Shown one piece after another: positions 34,759 to 42,668 of a stretch of DNA of 64,000 nucleotides (its first letter is position 1; every line of letters starts with the position of its first letter). A program made the position numbers and the translations under genes. The DNA is from Xenophilus sp. AP218F. Lineage in GTDB: Bacteria; Pseudomonadota; Gammaproteobacteria; Burkholderiales; Chromobacteriaceae. The notes beneath the pieces are model-generated. The model saw nothing but the letters and a program-made list of their open reading frames with translations. It was not told the origin of the DNA and ran no database searches. Location of the stretch: the NCBI GenBank assembly GCA_002213445.1, contig NJIE01000008.1, positions 372,001-436,000 of the forward strand, in the 5' to 3' direction.

Positions 34759-35114
34759 GTGTTGCTCCCGTATGCGTTTGATACATAAGGCAACTGCGAT
34801 AAGCCAGCTTATTATTGGATTTCAGCGCATGGGTAGCAATTTGACAACTATTTTTACCAGTTGCCTGCGTTAGAGATAGGTGATTTTGTAAGAAAAAAGG
34901 CGATGTTTCTTACGTGCCTCTTAGCTAAATCGTAACCAGCCAATGGTTTTCCGATTTTGGTGTAAATGCATTGTAAGCATTCTTTAACGTCAATTGCGAC
35001 GCTCGCGAATTGGGGTGGATTTTTTCCAGAAAGTTAATTAGGATGTCCCCACGTGCAGGCAATCGAAGCCGCACAGCATAAATTTGTTTCTTAATCCAGA
35101 ACAGGATAGATGTA
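34759..35114. other. non-coding region upstream of the cold-shock gene
   Basis: These 356 AT-rich bases contain no gene. They must hold the promoter of the small FlbD-like gene on one side and the cold-shock gene on the other. Much of it is probably the long leader common in cspA-type transcripts. An 8-base inverted repeat lies at 34888-34913. Confidence 0.5.
34888..34913. repeat. 8-bp inverted repeat in the cspA-type upstream region
   Basis: GTAAGAAA (34888-34895) and TTTCTTAC (34906-34913) are exact inverted copies with a 10-base spacer. It may be an operator or an RNA hairpin in a long leader. Confidence 0.5.
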
Positions 35115-35318
35115 ATGGCAACTGGTACTGTCAAGTGGTTCAATGACGCCAAAGGTTTTGGCTTTATTACTCCGGACGAAGGCGGCGAAGACCTGTTCGC
35201 GCACTTCTCCGCTATCAATGCAAACGGTTTCAAGTCGCTGCAAGAAGGCCAAAAAGTCAGCTTTGACGTTGTTGCCGGCCCGAAAGGCAAGCAGGCTGCC
35301 AATATTCAATCGCTCTAA
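35115..35318 (+). CDS. cold-shock domain protein (CspA family)
   Basis: This 67-aa single-stranded nucleic-acid-binding protein folds as an OB barrel. Both RNA-binding motifs are intact: KGFGFITP (RNP1) and DLFAHFSAI (RNP2). The beginning [11 protein letters not shown] is typical. Such proteins melt RNA structure at low temperature or on growth change. A long AT-rich upstream region suggests a structured leader, and a strong terminator follows. Which Csp paralogue it is cannot be told. Confidence 0.95.
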   Translation: MATGTVKWFNDAKGFGFITPDEGGEDLFAHFSAINANGFKSLQEGQKVSFDVVAGPKGKQAANIQSL

Positions 35319-35340
35319 TTTTGAATATTGATCTGAAAAA

Positions 35341-35362
35341 ACCGGCCAAGGCCGGTTTTTTT
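35341..35362 (+). terminator. Rho-independent terminator of the cold-shock gene
   Basis: Stem ACCGGCC / GGCCGGT (35341-35347 with 35350-35356) has a 2-base loop and is followed by TTTTTTT. It lies 22 bases after the stop codon. Confidence 0.85.
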
Positions 35363-35378
35363 ATTTTCCGTGGCGCCG

Positions 35379-37064
35379 TTATGCCGCGAGCGCCATGCGC
35401 CTCAGCAGACTCTCCTTGCTCAAGGGCTTGGAGAAGTGCCAGCCCTGTCCGATACGCACCCCCAGTCCGACCAATGCATCCACTTGCGACGCCTTCTCCA
35501 CGCCTTCGGCCACGACGATCAGATTCAAGGCATTGGCCATGTGCACGATGTGCGGCGCCACCAGACAGCTGGCGGCATGGGTGCCGATGCTGTCTATGAA
35601 GGCTTTGTCGATCTTCAGGATATCCACCGGCAGATGCTGCAGGTAGGCCAGGCTGGAGTAACCGGTGCCGAAGTCGTCTACCGCGATGCGGTGACCCGCT
35701 GTCCGCAGCTGGCGCAGGACATCGGCGGCCTGATGGATATCCACCAGGCTGCGCTCGGTAATCTCGTAAACCAGCTGGCCGGGTTTGACCCCGTATTTTT
35801 GCAGCAGGGCGTTGGCGATGGCGATGAACTCGGTATTGCGCAAATCTTCGGCGGACAGGTTAACGCTGACGTAGAACTCGGGCCGGGCGCGCAGGGTTGG
35901 CCCCAGCTCCTGGAACAGCTGGCGTATCACCTGCTGGGTCAGCTTGCTGATCAACGCGCTGTTTTCCGCCTGCGGGATGAAAACCTCCGGCGATATCCGC
36001 TCTCCGTCGCGACGTCGCCAGCGCACCAGCGCCTCCACGCCCAGCCAGCGGCCATCGGGCATTTCGGCCAGCGGCTGGTAGTCCAGCTCCAGCGCGTGTT
36101 CCAGCGAGGTGGCGAGCTCCCGCTCCAGCGACTGGCGGTAACGCAGCGTGCTGGTCACCAGATAGCCAAGCAGGGCGGCGATCAACAGCGAGGTGACGCC
36201 GCCCGCCAGATACCAGCGGCGCGCCTCCCTGTCCAGATTTTCGCGGCTGGTGAAAACCAGAAGACGGATGCCCAGCATGCCCGGCGGCCCGTGAAACACC
36301 ACCAGCGATGGGCCGATATGAAGCAAATCGCCGGAAGGCGGGGTGGTCTTGGCCTCTTCCAGCAGCGGCTCCGGCTGGCCAAAGCCCAGCAGCCGTCTGC
36401 CATTGGCGGCGATCATCAATACCCCGAAATGGGCGGGCATGGACATCCGGTCTATCAGGTAAACCAGGCTGGAGGACAGCACAATGCCCTTGTCGTTGCC
36501 GATCACCAGCGAGGGGTAATTGCCGCGCAGCTGATCGACGTTCCACAGCAGCGTCTCGCCGCTCAGCAGGCGATGCCGTCGATAACCCATCGCGGCCAGA
36601 TCGGGCAGCGGGTCGCCGTCCATGCACGGCGTTCCCTGCTGCGGTTGGTACCGGACTTCATGAATGTAGAGCATGCTGTACCGCAGCTTGCGCATGTCCT
36701 TGAGCGTTTGAGCGGTGCAGCGGCTAAAATCCAGCGTCGACATCAGGCGCAGATCATAGGACAGGGTATCCCGAAAGGTGGTGAAGTCCTGCATGGTCTT
36801 GTCATGCAGAATGCGCAAGGCTTCCTGCTCCGTTTCCCTGGCATAGCGGTCGCCCAGCTCCTTTGATAGGCAGAGCATGAGCGTCAGGCTGAGCGCGGCG
36901 ACCAACCAACCCATCAGCGCCGGATTGGTCGGCAGCTGGCGACGCAAAGCGCCAAGTTGTCGCTGCATGGAGGAGGGCGTGGATATGGCGTGTTTCCTTG
37001 TGTCGGGCTGAGAGTGAGGGCGGAGCGCCTTCGCGTCGCCGGTTTGTATCAGACGCTGCGGCAT
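35379..37064 (-). CDS. membrane-bound EAL phosphodiesterase with CSS-type sensor domain
   Basis: This protein of up to 561 aa degrades c-di-GMP if active. It has a first membrane helix near residue 55, and a periplasmic domain with two cysteines (SRCTAQ, TPCMDG) that fits the redox-sensing CSS family. A second helix lies near 290. The C-terminal EAL domain has EALVRW, ITERSLVD, DDFGTGYSSL and AEGVEK, all needed for catalysis. The start is unclear: ATG 37064 and ATG 36968 both lack a ribosome site, and 36968 would place the first helix nearer the N terminus. The gene is divergent from the peptidase/Hsp33 operon. Confidence 0.87.
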   Translation of the reverse strand: MPQRLIQTGDAKALRPHSQPDTRKHAISTPSSMQRQLGALRRQLPTNPALMGWLVAALSLTLMLCLSKELGDRYARETEQEALRILHDKTMQDFTTFRDTLSYDLRLMSTLDFSRCTAQTLKDMRKLRYSMLYIHEVRYQPQQGTPCMDGDPLPDLAAMGYRRHRLLSGETLLWNVDQLRGNYPSLVIGNDKGIVLSSSLVYLIDRMSMPAHFGVLMIAANGRRLLGFGQPEPLLEEAKTTPPSGDLLHIGPSLVVFHGPPGMLGIRLLVFTSRENLDREARRWYLAGGVTSLLIAALLGYLVTSTLRYRQSLERELATSLEHALELDYQPLAEMPDGRWLGVEALVRWRRRDGERISPEVFIPQAENSALISKLTQQVIRQLFQELGPTLRARPEFYVSVNLSAEDLRNTEFIAIANALLQKYGVKPGQLVYEITERSLVDIHQAADVLRQLRTAGHRIAVDDFGTGYSSLAYLQHLPVDILKIDKAFIDSIGTHAASCLVAPHIVHMANALNLIVVAEGVEKASQVDALVGLGVRIGQGWHFSKPLSKESLLRRMALAA

Positions 37065-37083
37065 TTGTTAGAATGTGTTGCTG

Positions 37084-37107
37084 AGTTTTGAGGTTTTCTT
37101 CAAAACT
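37084..37107. repeat. 8-bp inverted repeat upstream of the EAL gene
   Basis: AGTTTTGA (37084-37091) and TCAAAACT (37100-37107) form a perfect dyad with an 8-base spacer, 20 bases before the farthest EAL start. It may be an operator for the EAL gene. Confidence 0.45.
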
Positions 37108-37171
37108 TTAAACCAATTCATGGGTTTGACGTAGTTCTTGTTGTAAATATAGCGTAAACATTCCGTCCGGC

Positions 37172-37185
37172 CGCGAGAGCTCGCG
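37172..37185. repeat. 14-bp palindrome upstream of the peptidase gene
   Basis: CGCGAG AG CTCGCG is a perfect palindrome in the region between the divergent EAL and peptidase genes, about 145 bases before the peptidase start. Its function is unknown. Confidence 0.4.
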
Positions 37186-37330
37186 AGAGACGCGGCCTGG
37201 AACGCAAGGCTTGAAAATCCGGATGTTAGCGCCAACTGCAACGGGGCGGCGCGACTTGCGGGCCTGGAGTGGTTTTGCTATGGTTCCCGCCTTCGCGCCC
37301 CAGCCGCAACCAGACCAGGGTAAAATTGCT

Positions 37331-37903
37331 ATGACAACCATTGTGGCGGTCCGCAAGGGCGATCAGATAGCCATTGCCGCCGACAGCCAGACCACGTTTG
37401 GCGACGATCAGAAATTATTGGCGGGTTACGACGTTTTTCACGACAAGATTTTCCGGATGGGCGCCAATTATCTGGCGGTGTCCGGTTCCGCCGCGCATGA
37501 TCTGGTATTGCAAGGCGCGCTCAAAAGCGTGAAGAGGCTTGATCTGACCAGCCGTCAGGCCATTTTCGACACCTTCCGCAAGCTGCACCCCAAGCTGAAA
37601 GACGGTTTCTACCTGCGTCCGGAAGAAGACGAGGAAGATCCCTACGAATCCAGCCAGATGATGGTGATGATCGCCAACGCCCACGGCATTTTCGCCGTGT
37701 ACCCCATGCGCGAGATCTACGAATTTTCCCGCTTCTGGGCGATAGGATCGGGGCGCAAGTTCGCCATGGGCGCGATGTACGCCGCCTACGATCAGGATTT
37801 GAGCGCCCGCGAAATCGCGGAGCTGGGCGTGCGCGCCGGTTGCGAATTCGACGCCAGCTCGTCCTTGCCGATGACTGTTTATACTGCTGATGTGGCCGCC
37901 TGA
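37331..37903 (+). CDS. HslV-like Ntn peptidase (betaproteobacterial proteasome homologue type)
   Basis: This 190-aa protein begins MTTIVAVRKGD, so removal of Met exposes an N-terminal threonine nucleophile as in HslV and proteasome beta subunits. A catalytic-type Asp sits at position 17 of the mature chain (AIAADSQTT), followed by a HDKIFRM strand with a likely catalytic Lys and SGSAAHD. Overall similarity to HslV is partial and no hslU ATPase is next to it. This fits the small BPH family described from betaproteobacteria. It is followed by hslO after 11 bases, so the peptidase and a redox chaperone form one operon. Confidence 0.75.
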   Translation: MTTIVAVRKGDQIAIAADSQTTFGDDQKLLAGYDVFHDKIFRMGANYLAVSGSAAHDLVLQGALKSVKRLDLTSRQAIFDTFRKLHPKLKDGFYLRPEEDEEDPYESSQMMVMIANAHGIFAVYPMREIYEFSRFWAIGSGRKFAMGAMYAAYDQDLSAREIAELGVRAGCEFDASSSLPMTVYTADVAA

Positions 37904-37914
37904 GGCGGCTCTGG

Positions 37915-38805
37915 ATGAATGAAAGAATGACTCAACACGATACTTTGCAACGATTCCTGTTCGACGGCGCGCCGGTGCGCGGCGCGCTGGTCCGCCTGGA
38001 CGGCGCCTGGCAGCAAGTGCTGTCGCGGCGCGCTTACCCGCAGCCGTTGAAAACCATTCTCGGCGAGATGATGGCGGCGTCGGTGCTGATGGCGGCCAAT
38101 CTCAAATTCGACGGCACGCTGATCCTGCAGCTGCATGGCAGCGGCGCGCTGAAGCTGGCCGTGGTGGAGTGCAACAACGACCGCACGGTACGCGCCACCG
38201 CCAAGTGGGAGGGCGAGTTGCCGGACGTGTCGGTGCGGGAACTGCTGGGCCAGGGGGGTAAGTTCGTGTTGACGCTGGAGCCGCGGCTGGACAAGTCGCA
38301 AACCTGGCAAGGCATCGTCGCGCTGGAGGGCGATTCGATCGGCGCGATGCTGGAAAACTACATGCTGCGCTCCGAGCAGCTGGAGACCTCGCTGGTGCTG
38401 GCCAGCAGCGATGCCGCCGCTGCCGGCATGCTGTTGCAGCGCTTGCCGGAAGGGCATGGCGAGGCGGACGGCTGGCCGCGCATCCAGATGCTGGGCCGCA
38501 CCCTGCGCGCCGACGAACTGCTGACGCTGGACGCGCAGGATATTCTGCATCGCCTGTTTCATGAAGAGCAGGTCATGGTGTTCGAGCGCGAGGCGGTAAG
38601 CTTCAACTGCAACTGTTCGCGCGAGCGGGTGGCCAATATGCTCACCATGCTGGGCGGGCAGGAAGTGGGCGACGTATTGCTGGAGCAGGGCAGCGTGGAA
38701 ATCGTCTGCGATTACTGCAACCAGCATTACGTATTCGACGAAGACGACGCCAACGAACTGTTCGAGTTCGACGTGGTGGCCGCGGCGCGCGAAGCGCGTC
38801 ACTGA
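37915..38805 (+). CDS. hslO: Hsp33 redox-regulated chaperone
   Basis: This 296-aa holdase binds zinc through four cysteines when reduced and becomes active on oxidation. The zinc cysteines are CNC (232, 234) and CDYC (265, 268), in the required CxC...CxxC pattern. The N-terminal domain begins with LQRFLFDGAPVRGALVRL and shows GALKLAVVECN. It directly follows the BPH-type peptidase, suggesting joint protein quality control during oxidative stress. A second in-frame ATG lies at residue 5. A terminator follows. Confidence 0.94.
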   Translation: MNERMTQHDTLQRFLFDGAPVRGALVRLDGAWQQVLSRRAYPQPLKTILGEMMAASVLMAANLKFDGTLILQLHGSGALKLAVVECNNDRTVRATAKWEGELPDVSVRELLGQGGKFVLTLEPRLDKSQTWQGIVALEGDSIGAMLENYMLRSEQLETSLVLASSDAAAAGMLLQRLPEGHGEADGWPRIQMLGRTLRADELLTLDAQDILHRLFHEEQVMVFEREAVSFNCNCSRERVANMLTMLGGQEVGDVLLEQGSVEIVCDYCNQHYVFDEDDANELFEFDVVAAAREARH

Positions 38806-38822
38806 AGCGTCTCCCGCCATGC

Positions 38823-38849
38823 AAAAAGCCGCCCCGCGCGGCTTTTTTT
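38823..38849. terminator. bidirectional Rho-independent terminator
   Basis: Stem AGCCGC / GCGGCT (38827-38832 with 38838-38843) is flanked by AAAAA on one side and TTTTTTT on the other. It separates hslO from the convergent lldR. Confidence 0.8.
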
Positions 38850-38865
38850 GCGTCTGCGGCCGCTT

Positions 38866-39618
38866 TCAGCGCAGCCGCAGGCTGGCGCGCTGCTGGCGCT
38901 GGCTTTGTCGCTGCAGATGCTGCAAAGTGACGGCGACGAAGTCCAGATGCTCTTCCGCCGCCTGCTGCGCGGCGTCCGGCTCGCCGTCGCGGATGGCGCG
39001 CCAGATCGCCAGATGCTGCTGGCGCAACGCCTCGGCCACCTCGCCGGCGGCGAACAAGTTGGCGATATTGTCCTGGACATGGCGGTGCAGCATGGCCAGC
39101 AGGCTGCCGCTCAGGTGGGCGAACAGCACGTTGTGCGAGGCTTCGGCCACCGCCTGGTGGAAGGCGACGTCGGCCTCGGCCTGCCGGTTCAGATCGCCGC
39201 CGCGATAAGCCTGTTGCAGGTTTTCCACACAGATTTCCAGCCGCGCCAGATCCGCCGGCGTCGCCCGGCTGGCCGCGCCGCGCGCCACCGCCCCTTCCAG
39301 CACCCGCCTGAATTCCAGCAAATCCTCGCGCAGCTCTTCATGCTGACCCAGCAGACGCTCCCACGGGTCGGACAGCGCGGTTTCCAGCCTGTCGGTCACC
39401 CAGGTGCCGCCGCCCTGGCGGCTGGAAAGCAGGCCGCGCGACACCAGCTGCTGAATGGCCTCGCGCAGCGAGGGGCGCGAGACGCCGAATTCCTCGGCCA
39501 GTTGCCGTTCCGGCGGCAGCCGGTCTCCCGGCTTGAGCACGCCGTCCAGAATGCGTTTTTCCAGTTGCAGGACAATCGCGTCCGAGAGTTTGGGCAGGCT
39601 GACTTTGGCGTAAGACAT
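38866..39618 (-). CDS. lldR: GntR/FadR-family lactate regulator
   Basis: This 250-aa protein has an N-terminal winged HTH (ILDGVLKPGDRLPPERQLAEEF ... SRPSLREAIQQL, about 25-70) and an FCD effector domain with metal-type residues (EADVAFHQAVAEASHN). The pattern is that of LldR, which senses lactate. ATG 39618 fits the family length; a TTG five codons upstream is open but overlaps an operator. It is divergent from the lut/dld operon, and LldR-type sites lie on both sides of the gap, so it probably represses both units until lactate binds. Confidence 0.85.
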   Translation of the reverse strand: MSYAKVSLPKLSDAIVLQLEKRILDGVLKPGDRLPPERQLAEEFGVSRPSLREAIQQLVSRGLLSSRQGGGTWVTDRLETALSDPWERLLGQHEELREDLLEFRRVLEGAVARGAASRATPADLARLEICVENLQQAYRGGDLNRQAEADVAFHQAVAEASHNVLFAHLSGSLLAMLHRHVQDNIANLFAAGEVAEALRQQHLAIWRAIRDGEPDAAQQAAEEHLDFVAVTLQHLQRQSQRQQRASLRLR

Positions 39619-39631
39619 GGCTTGGCTTATC

Positions 39632-39648
39632 AATTGGTATGACCGGAT
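39632..39648. promoter_or_regulatory. LldR-like operator, imperfect
   Basis: AATTGGT ATG ACCGGAT matches the TGGT-N3-ACCA pattern of LldR/PdhR-type sites, with a deviating right arm. It lies immediately before the lldR start. Confidence 0.5.
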
Positions 39649-39737
39649 GCCGGCAGTTTATCACCGCCCGGGCGGTGAAACATCGCTGTCATATTGACTG
39701 GCGCGAGCATTCACTCTAAAGTGATTTTAATAAAAAT

Positions 39738-39754
39738 AATTGGTCTTACCAATT
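39738..39754. promoter_or_regulatory. LldR-like operator, perfect
   Basis: AATTGGT CTT ACCAATT is a perfect 7-base inverted repeat with a 3-base spacer. It lies 21 bases before lutA, where bound repressor would block transcription of the lactate operon. Confidence 0.7.
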
Positions 39755-39775
39755 TACAAATATACAGAGGAAGCC

Positions 39776-40519
39776 ATGACTCACCCCGCAGACGTTTACC
39801 TGTTCGGTACCTGTCTGCTCGACTTGTTTCTGCCGGAGGCTGGCCTTGACGCCATCACCCTGCTGGAACGGTTGGGCATACGCGCGCACTTTCCCCAGGC
39901 GCAATCCTGCTGCGGCCAGCCGGCCTATACCAGCGGCCATCCGCGCGAGGCGCGGGAGGTGGCGAGACGGCAGCTGTCCTGTTTTCCGCAAGACTGGCCC
40001 ATCGTGGTGCCGTCCGGCTCCTGCGGCGGCATGATCAAGCACCACTGGCCCAGGCTCTTCGCCGGCGAGGCGGAGGAGGCCGCGGCCTGCGCCGTGGCGG
40101 CGCGGGTGGTGGAGTTCTCCGACTTCCTGCTCAATCGCCTGCAATGGCAGCCGCAAGACCTGGGACCGAAAACCCGCGTGGCGGTGCACACCTCTTGCTC
40201 CGCGCGGAGGGAGATGAATGTCCACCTGTCGAGCTGGGCCTTGCTCGACCGGCTGGAGAACGTCGAACGCGTGGTCCACGACCATGAGCCGGAGTGCTGC
40301 GGCTTTGGCGGCGCGTTTTCCATCAAGCACCCGGACATCTCCGGGGCGATGGTCGCGGACAAGGCGCAAGCGCTGGAGGAGAGCGGCGCGGTGGAGTTCG
40401 TCACCGCCGACGGCGGCTGCCTGCTCAACATCAACGGCAAGCTGGCGCAATGCGGCAGCGGCTTCAAGGGGCGGCATCTGGCCAGCTTTCTGCTGGAGAG
40501 AACCGGAGGCAAGCGATGA
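39776..40519 (+). CDS. lutA: lactate utilisation protein A (CCG-domain iron-sulphur subunit)
   Basis: This 247-aa protein contains two CCG-type cysteine modules (QSCCGQPAY near residue 45; PECCGFGGAFS near 185) that bind iron-sulphur clusters. It acts with LutB and LutC to oxidise L-lactate to pyruvate. ATG 39776 has GAGGAAG seven bases upstream, while the open frame upstream lies in the operator region. It is the first gene of the operon, and its stop overlaps the LutC start (ATGA). The order A-C-B differs from the Bacillus lutABC order. Confidence 0.93.
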   Translation: MTHPADVYLFGTCLLDLFLPEAGLDAITLLERLGIRAHFPQAQSCCGQPAYTSGHPREAREVARRQLSCFPQDWPIVVPSGSCGGMIKHHWPRLFAGEAEEAAACAVAARVVEFSDFLLNRLQWQPQDLGPKTRVAVHTSCSARREMNVHLSSWALLDRLENVERVVHDHEPECCGFGGAFSIKHPDISGAMVADKAQALEESGAVEFVTADGGCLLNINGKLAQCGSGFKGRHLASFLLERTGGKR

Positions 40520-41214
40520 GCGCGCGCGACAGCATTCTGGCCAAACTGCGCGCCGCGCCGCGCCAGGACTTGTCGCGGCCGGACCTGGCGGCGCACTTCC
40601 GGCGTTTCGCCAGCGGCGACGACGAAATCGCCCGTCTGCGGCACTGGGCGGCGATGATGCGCGCGGTCAAAACCGAAATCCTGTGGACCCGAGCCGAAGT
40701 CTGGCCGCAAGCTCTGGCCGATTGGCTGGCGCGGCACCCGCAGGCCTCGCTGCTGTTGTCCGATACCCGGCATGGCCATGCCGCCGCCGCGGCCCTGCAA
40801 GGCGCGCCGGCCGCGCCGGCTCTGCGCTGGTTCGATCGCGCCTGGGATGACTGGAAGGCGGAGCTGTTCGCCATCGACGCCGCCTTCACCCGAGCGCGCT
40901 GCGGCATCGCAGCTACCGGCACGCTGGCGTTGTGGCCGGACGAGGACGAGCCGCGCACCATGAGCCTGGCCCCGTCGCTGCATATCGCGCTGTTCGACGC
41001 GGCCATGCTTTACCCGGACTTTTATTCCGCGATGCGGGGCGAGGGCTGGGCGGCCGGCATGCCGACCAACGCGCTGCTGATTTCCGGTCCGTCCAAGACC
41101 GCTGACATCCAGATGACGCTGGCCTACGGCGCGCACGGCCCCCGCCAACTGCTGGTGCTGGCCGTCGTCCCGGATCGCATCGCGCTGGACGCGCTAGAGG
41201 AGGACGCGGCATGA
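40516..41214 (+). CDS. lutC: lactate utilisation protein C (LUD domain)
   Basis: This 232-aa protein of the LUD fold begins MSARDSILAKLR, then shows ADV-like helices and the characteristic C-terminal TGTLALWPDEDEPRTMSLAP and SGPSKTADIQMTLAYGAHGP. The role is as the non-iron subunit of the LutABC lactate oxidation complex. It starts inside the lutA stop (ATGA) and ends inside the lutB start (ATGA), so all three are translated together. Confidence 0.93.
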   Translation: MSARDSILAKLRAAPRQDLSRPDLAAHFRRFASGDDEIARLRHWAAMMRAVKTEILWTRAEVWPQALADWLARHPQASLLLSDTRHGHAAAAALQGAPAAPALRWFDRAWDDWKAELFAIDAAFTRARCGIAATGTLALWPDEDEPRTMSLAPSLHIALFDAAMLYPDFYSAMRGEGWAAGMPTNALLISGPSKTADIQMTLAYGAHGPRQLLVLAVVPDRIALDALEEDAA

Positions 41215-42668
41215 GCGAGCAACCCGTCACGCTTTACCCGTCGCGCGCTTTCAAGGACAACGCGCGGCTGGCGTTGACCGACGCCAAGCTGCGCCACAGC
41301 CTGCGCGGCGCGATGGATTTTCTGATGGCCAAACGGCTGGCGGCCTTTCCGGACGCCGACGAGCTCGCCGCGCTGCGCGCGCTGGGCGAGGCCATCCGCC
41401 AGCGCTGCCTGTCGCGGCTGCCGGAGCTGCTGGAGCAACTGGAAGAGAAACTGACCGCCAACGGCGCGCAAGTGCATTGGGCGGCCGACGCCGACGAGGC
41501 CAACCGCATCATCCACGGCATTGTCGCCGCCAGGAGCGGCAAGCGGGTGGTGAAGGGCAAGTCCATGGTCAGCGAGGAGATCGAACTCAACCACTACCTG
41601 GCCGAGCGCGGCGTGGAAGCGGTGGAGAGCGATATGGGCGAGTACATCGTCCAGCTCGCGGGGGAGAAGCCCACCCACATCATCATGCCTGCCATCCACA
41701 AGACCAGGCAGGACATCGCCCGGCTGTTCCACGAGCGATTGCCGGACACGGCGTATACCGAGGACGTGGACACGCTGATCCAGATCGGCCGCCGGGTGCT
41801 GCGGCAGAAGTATCTGGAAGCCGACGTCGGCCTGTCCGGCGTCAACTTCGCCGTCGCCGAAACCGGCACCCTGTGCCTGGTGGAAAACGAGGGCAACGGC
41901 CGCATGTGCACCACAGTGCCGGACGTGCACATCGCCGTCACCGGCATCGAAAAAGTGGTGGAAAAGCTGGAAGACGTGGCGCCGCTGTACAGCCTGCTGA
42001 CCCGCTCGGCCATCGGCCAGCCGATCACCACCTACTTCAACATGATCAGCGGGCCGAGAAAGCCGGGCGAAAAGGACGGCCCGCGCCAGGTGCATCTGGT
42101 CTTGCTGGACAACGGCCGCAGCCAGGCCTATTCCGACGCCCAGCTGCGCAAGACGCTGCAATGCATACGTTGCGGCGCGTGCATGAATCACTGCCCGGTC
42201 TACACCCGCATCGGCGGCCACGCCTACGGCACCACCTATCCCGGGCCCATCGGCGAAATCATCTCGCCCCATCTGATGGGGCTGGAAAATACCCGCGATC
42301 TGCCCACCGCTTCCAGTCTGTGCGGCGCCTGCGGCGAGGTGTGCCCGGTGAAGATTCCGATTCCGGAAATGCTGATGCGGCTGCGCGAGGAAAGCCAGCG
42401 TCCGGCCGGCGAGCGGGTGGCGCATCCGCTACGCGGGCAGGGCGCGGCGGCGAACGCGGCGGAGCGGGCGGCCTGGCGCGGCTGGCGGCAGGTCATGGCC
42501 TCGCCGCTGCTGTATCGCTGGTTCGGACTGGCGGCGACGCGGCTGCGCCGCTTCGCGCCCAAGCGGCAACTGGGCTGGACGCAAAACCACGCGCCGCTGA
42601 CGCCGGCGGCCAAGACCCTGCACGAACTCGTGCGCGAGCGCGAGGCCGCTCGCCAGGAGCGATCGTGA
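41211..42668 (+). CDS. lutB: lactate utilisation protein B (iron-sulphur subunit)
   Basis: This 485-aa protein has an N-terminal LUD domain (VVKGKSMVSEEIELN, NFAVAETGTLCLVENEGN) and a C-terminal pair of 4Fe-4S cluster motifs, CIRCGACMNHCPVY (near 320) and CGACGEVCPVKIP (near 370). It passes electrons within the LutABC complex. Start and stop overlap the neighbouring genes, the stop being shared with a GTG start (GTGA). The C-terminal region after the clusters is arginine/alanine-rich and variable. Confidence 0.94.
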   Translation: MSEQPVTLYPSRAFKDNARLALTDAKLRHSLRGAMDFLMAKRLAAFPDADELAALRALGEAIRQRCLSRLPELLEQLEEKLTANGAQVHWAADADEANRIIHGIVAARSGKRVVKGKSMVSEEIELNHYLAERGVEAVESDMGEYIVQLAGEKPTHIIMPAIHKTRQDIARLFHERLPDTAYTEDVDTLIQIGRRVLRQKYLEADVGLSGVNFAVAETGTLCLVENEGNGRMCTTVPDVHIAVTGIEKVVEKLEDVAPLYSLLTRSAIGQPITTYFNMISGPRKPGEKDGPRQVHLVLLDNGRSQAYSDAQLRKTLQCIRCGACMNHCPVYTRIGGHAYGTTYPGPIGEIISPHLMGLENTRDLPTASSLCGACGEVCPVKIPIPEMLMRLREESQRPAGERVAHPLRGQGAAANAAERAAWRGWRQVMASPLLYRWFGLAATRLRRFAPKRQLGWTQNHAPLTPAAKTLHELVREREAARQERS

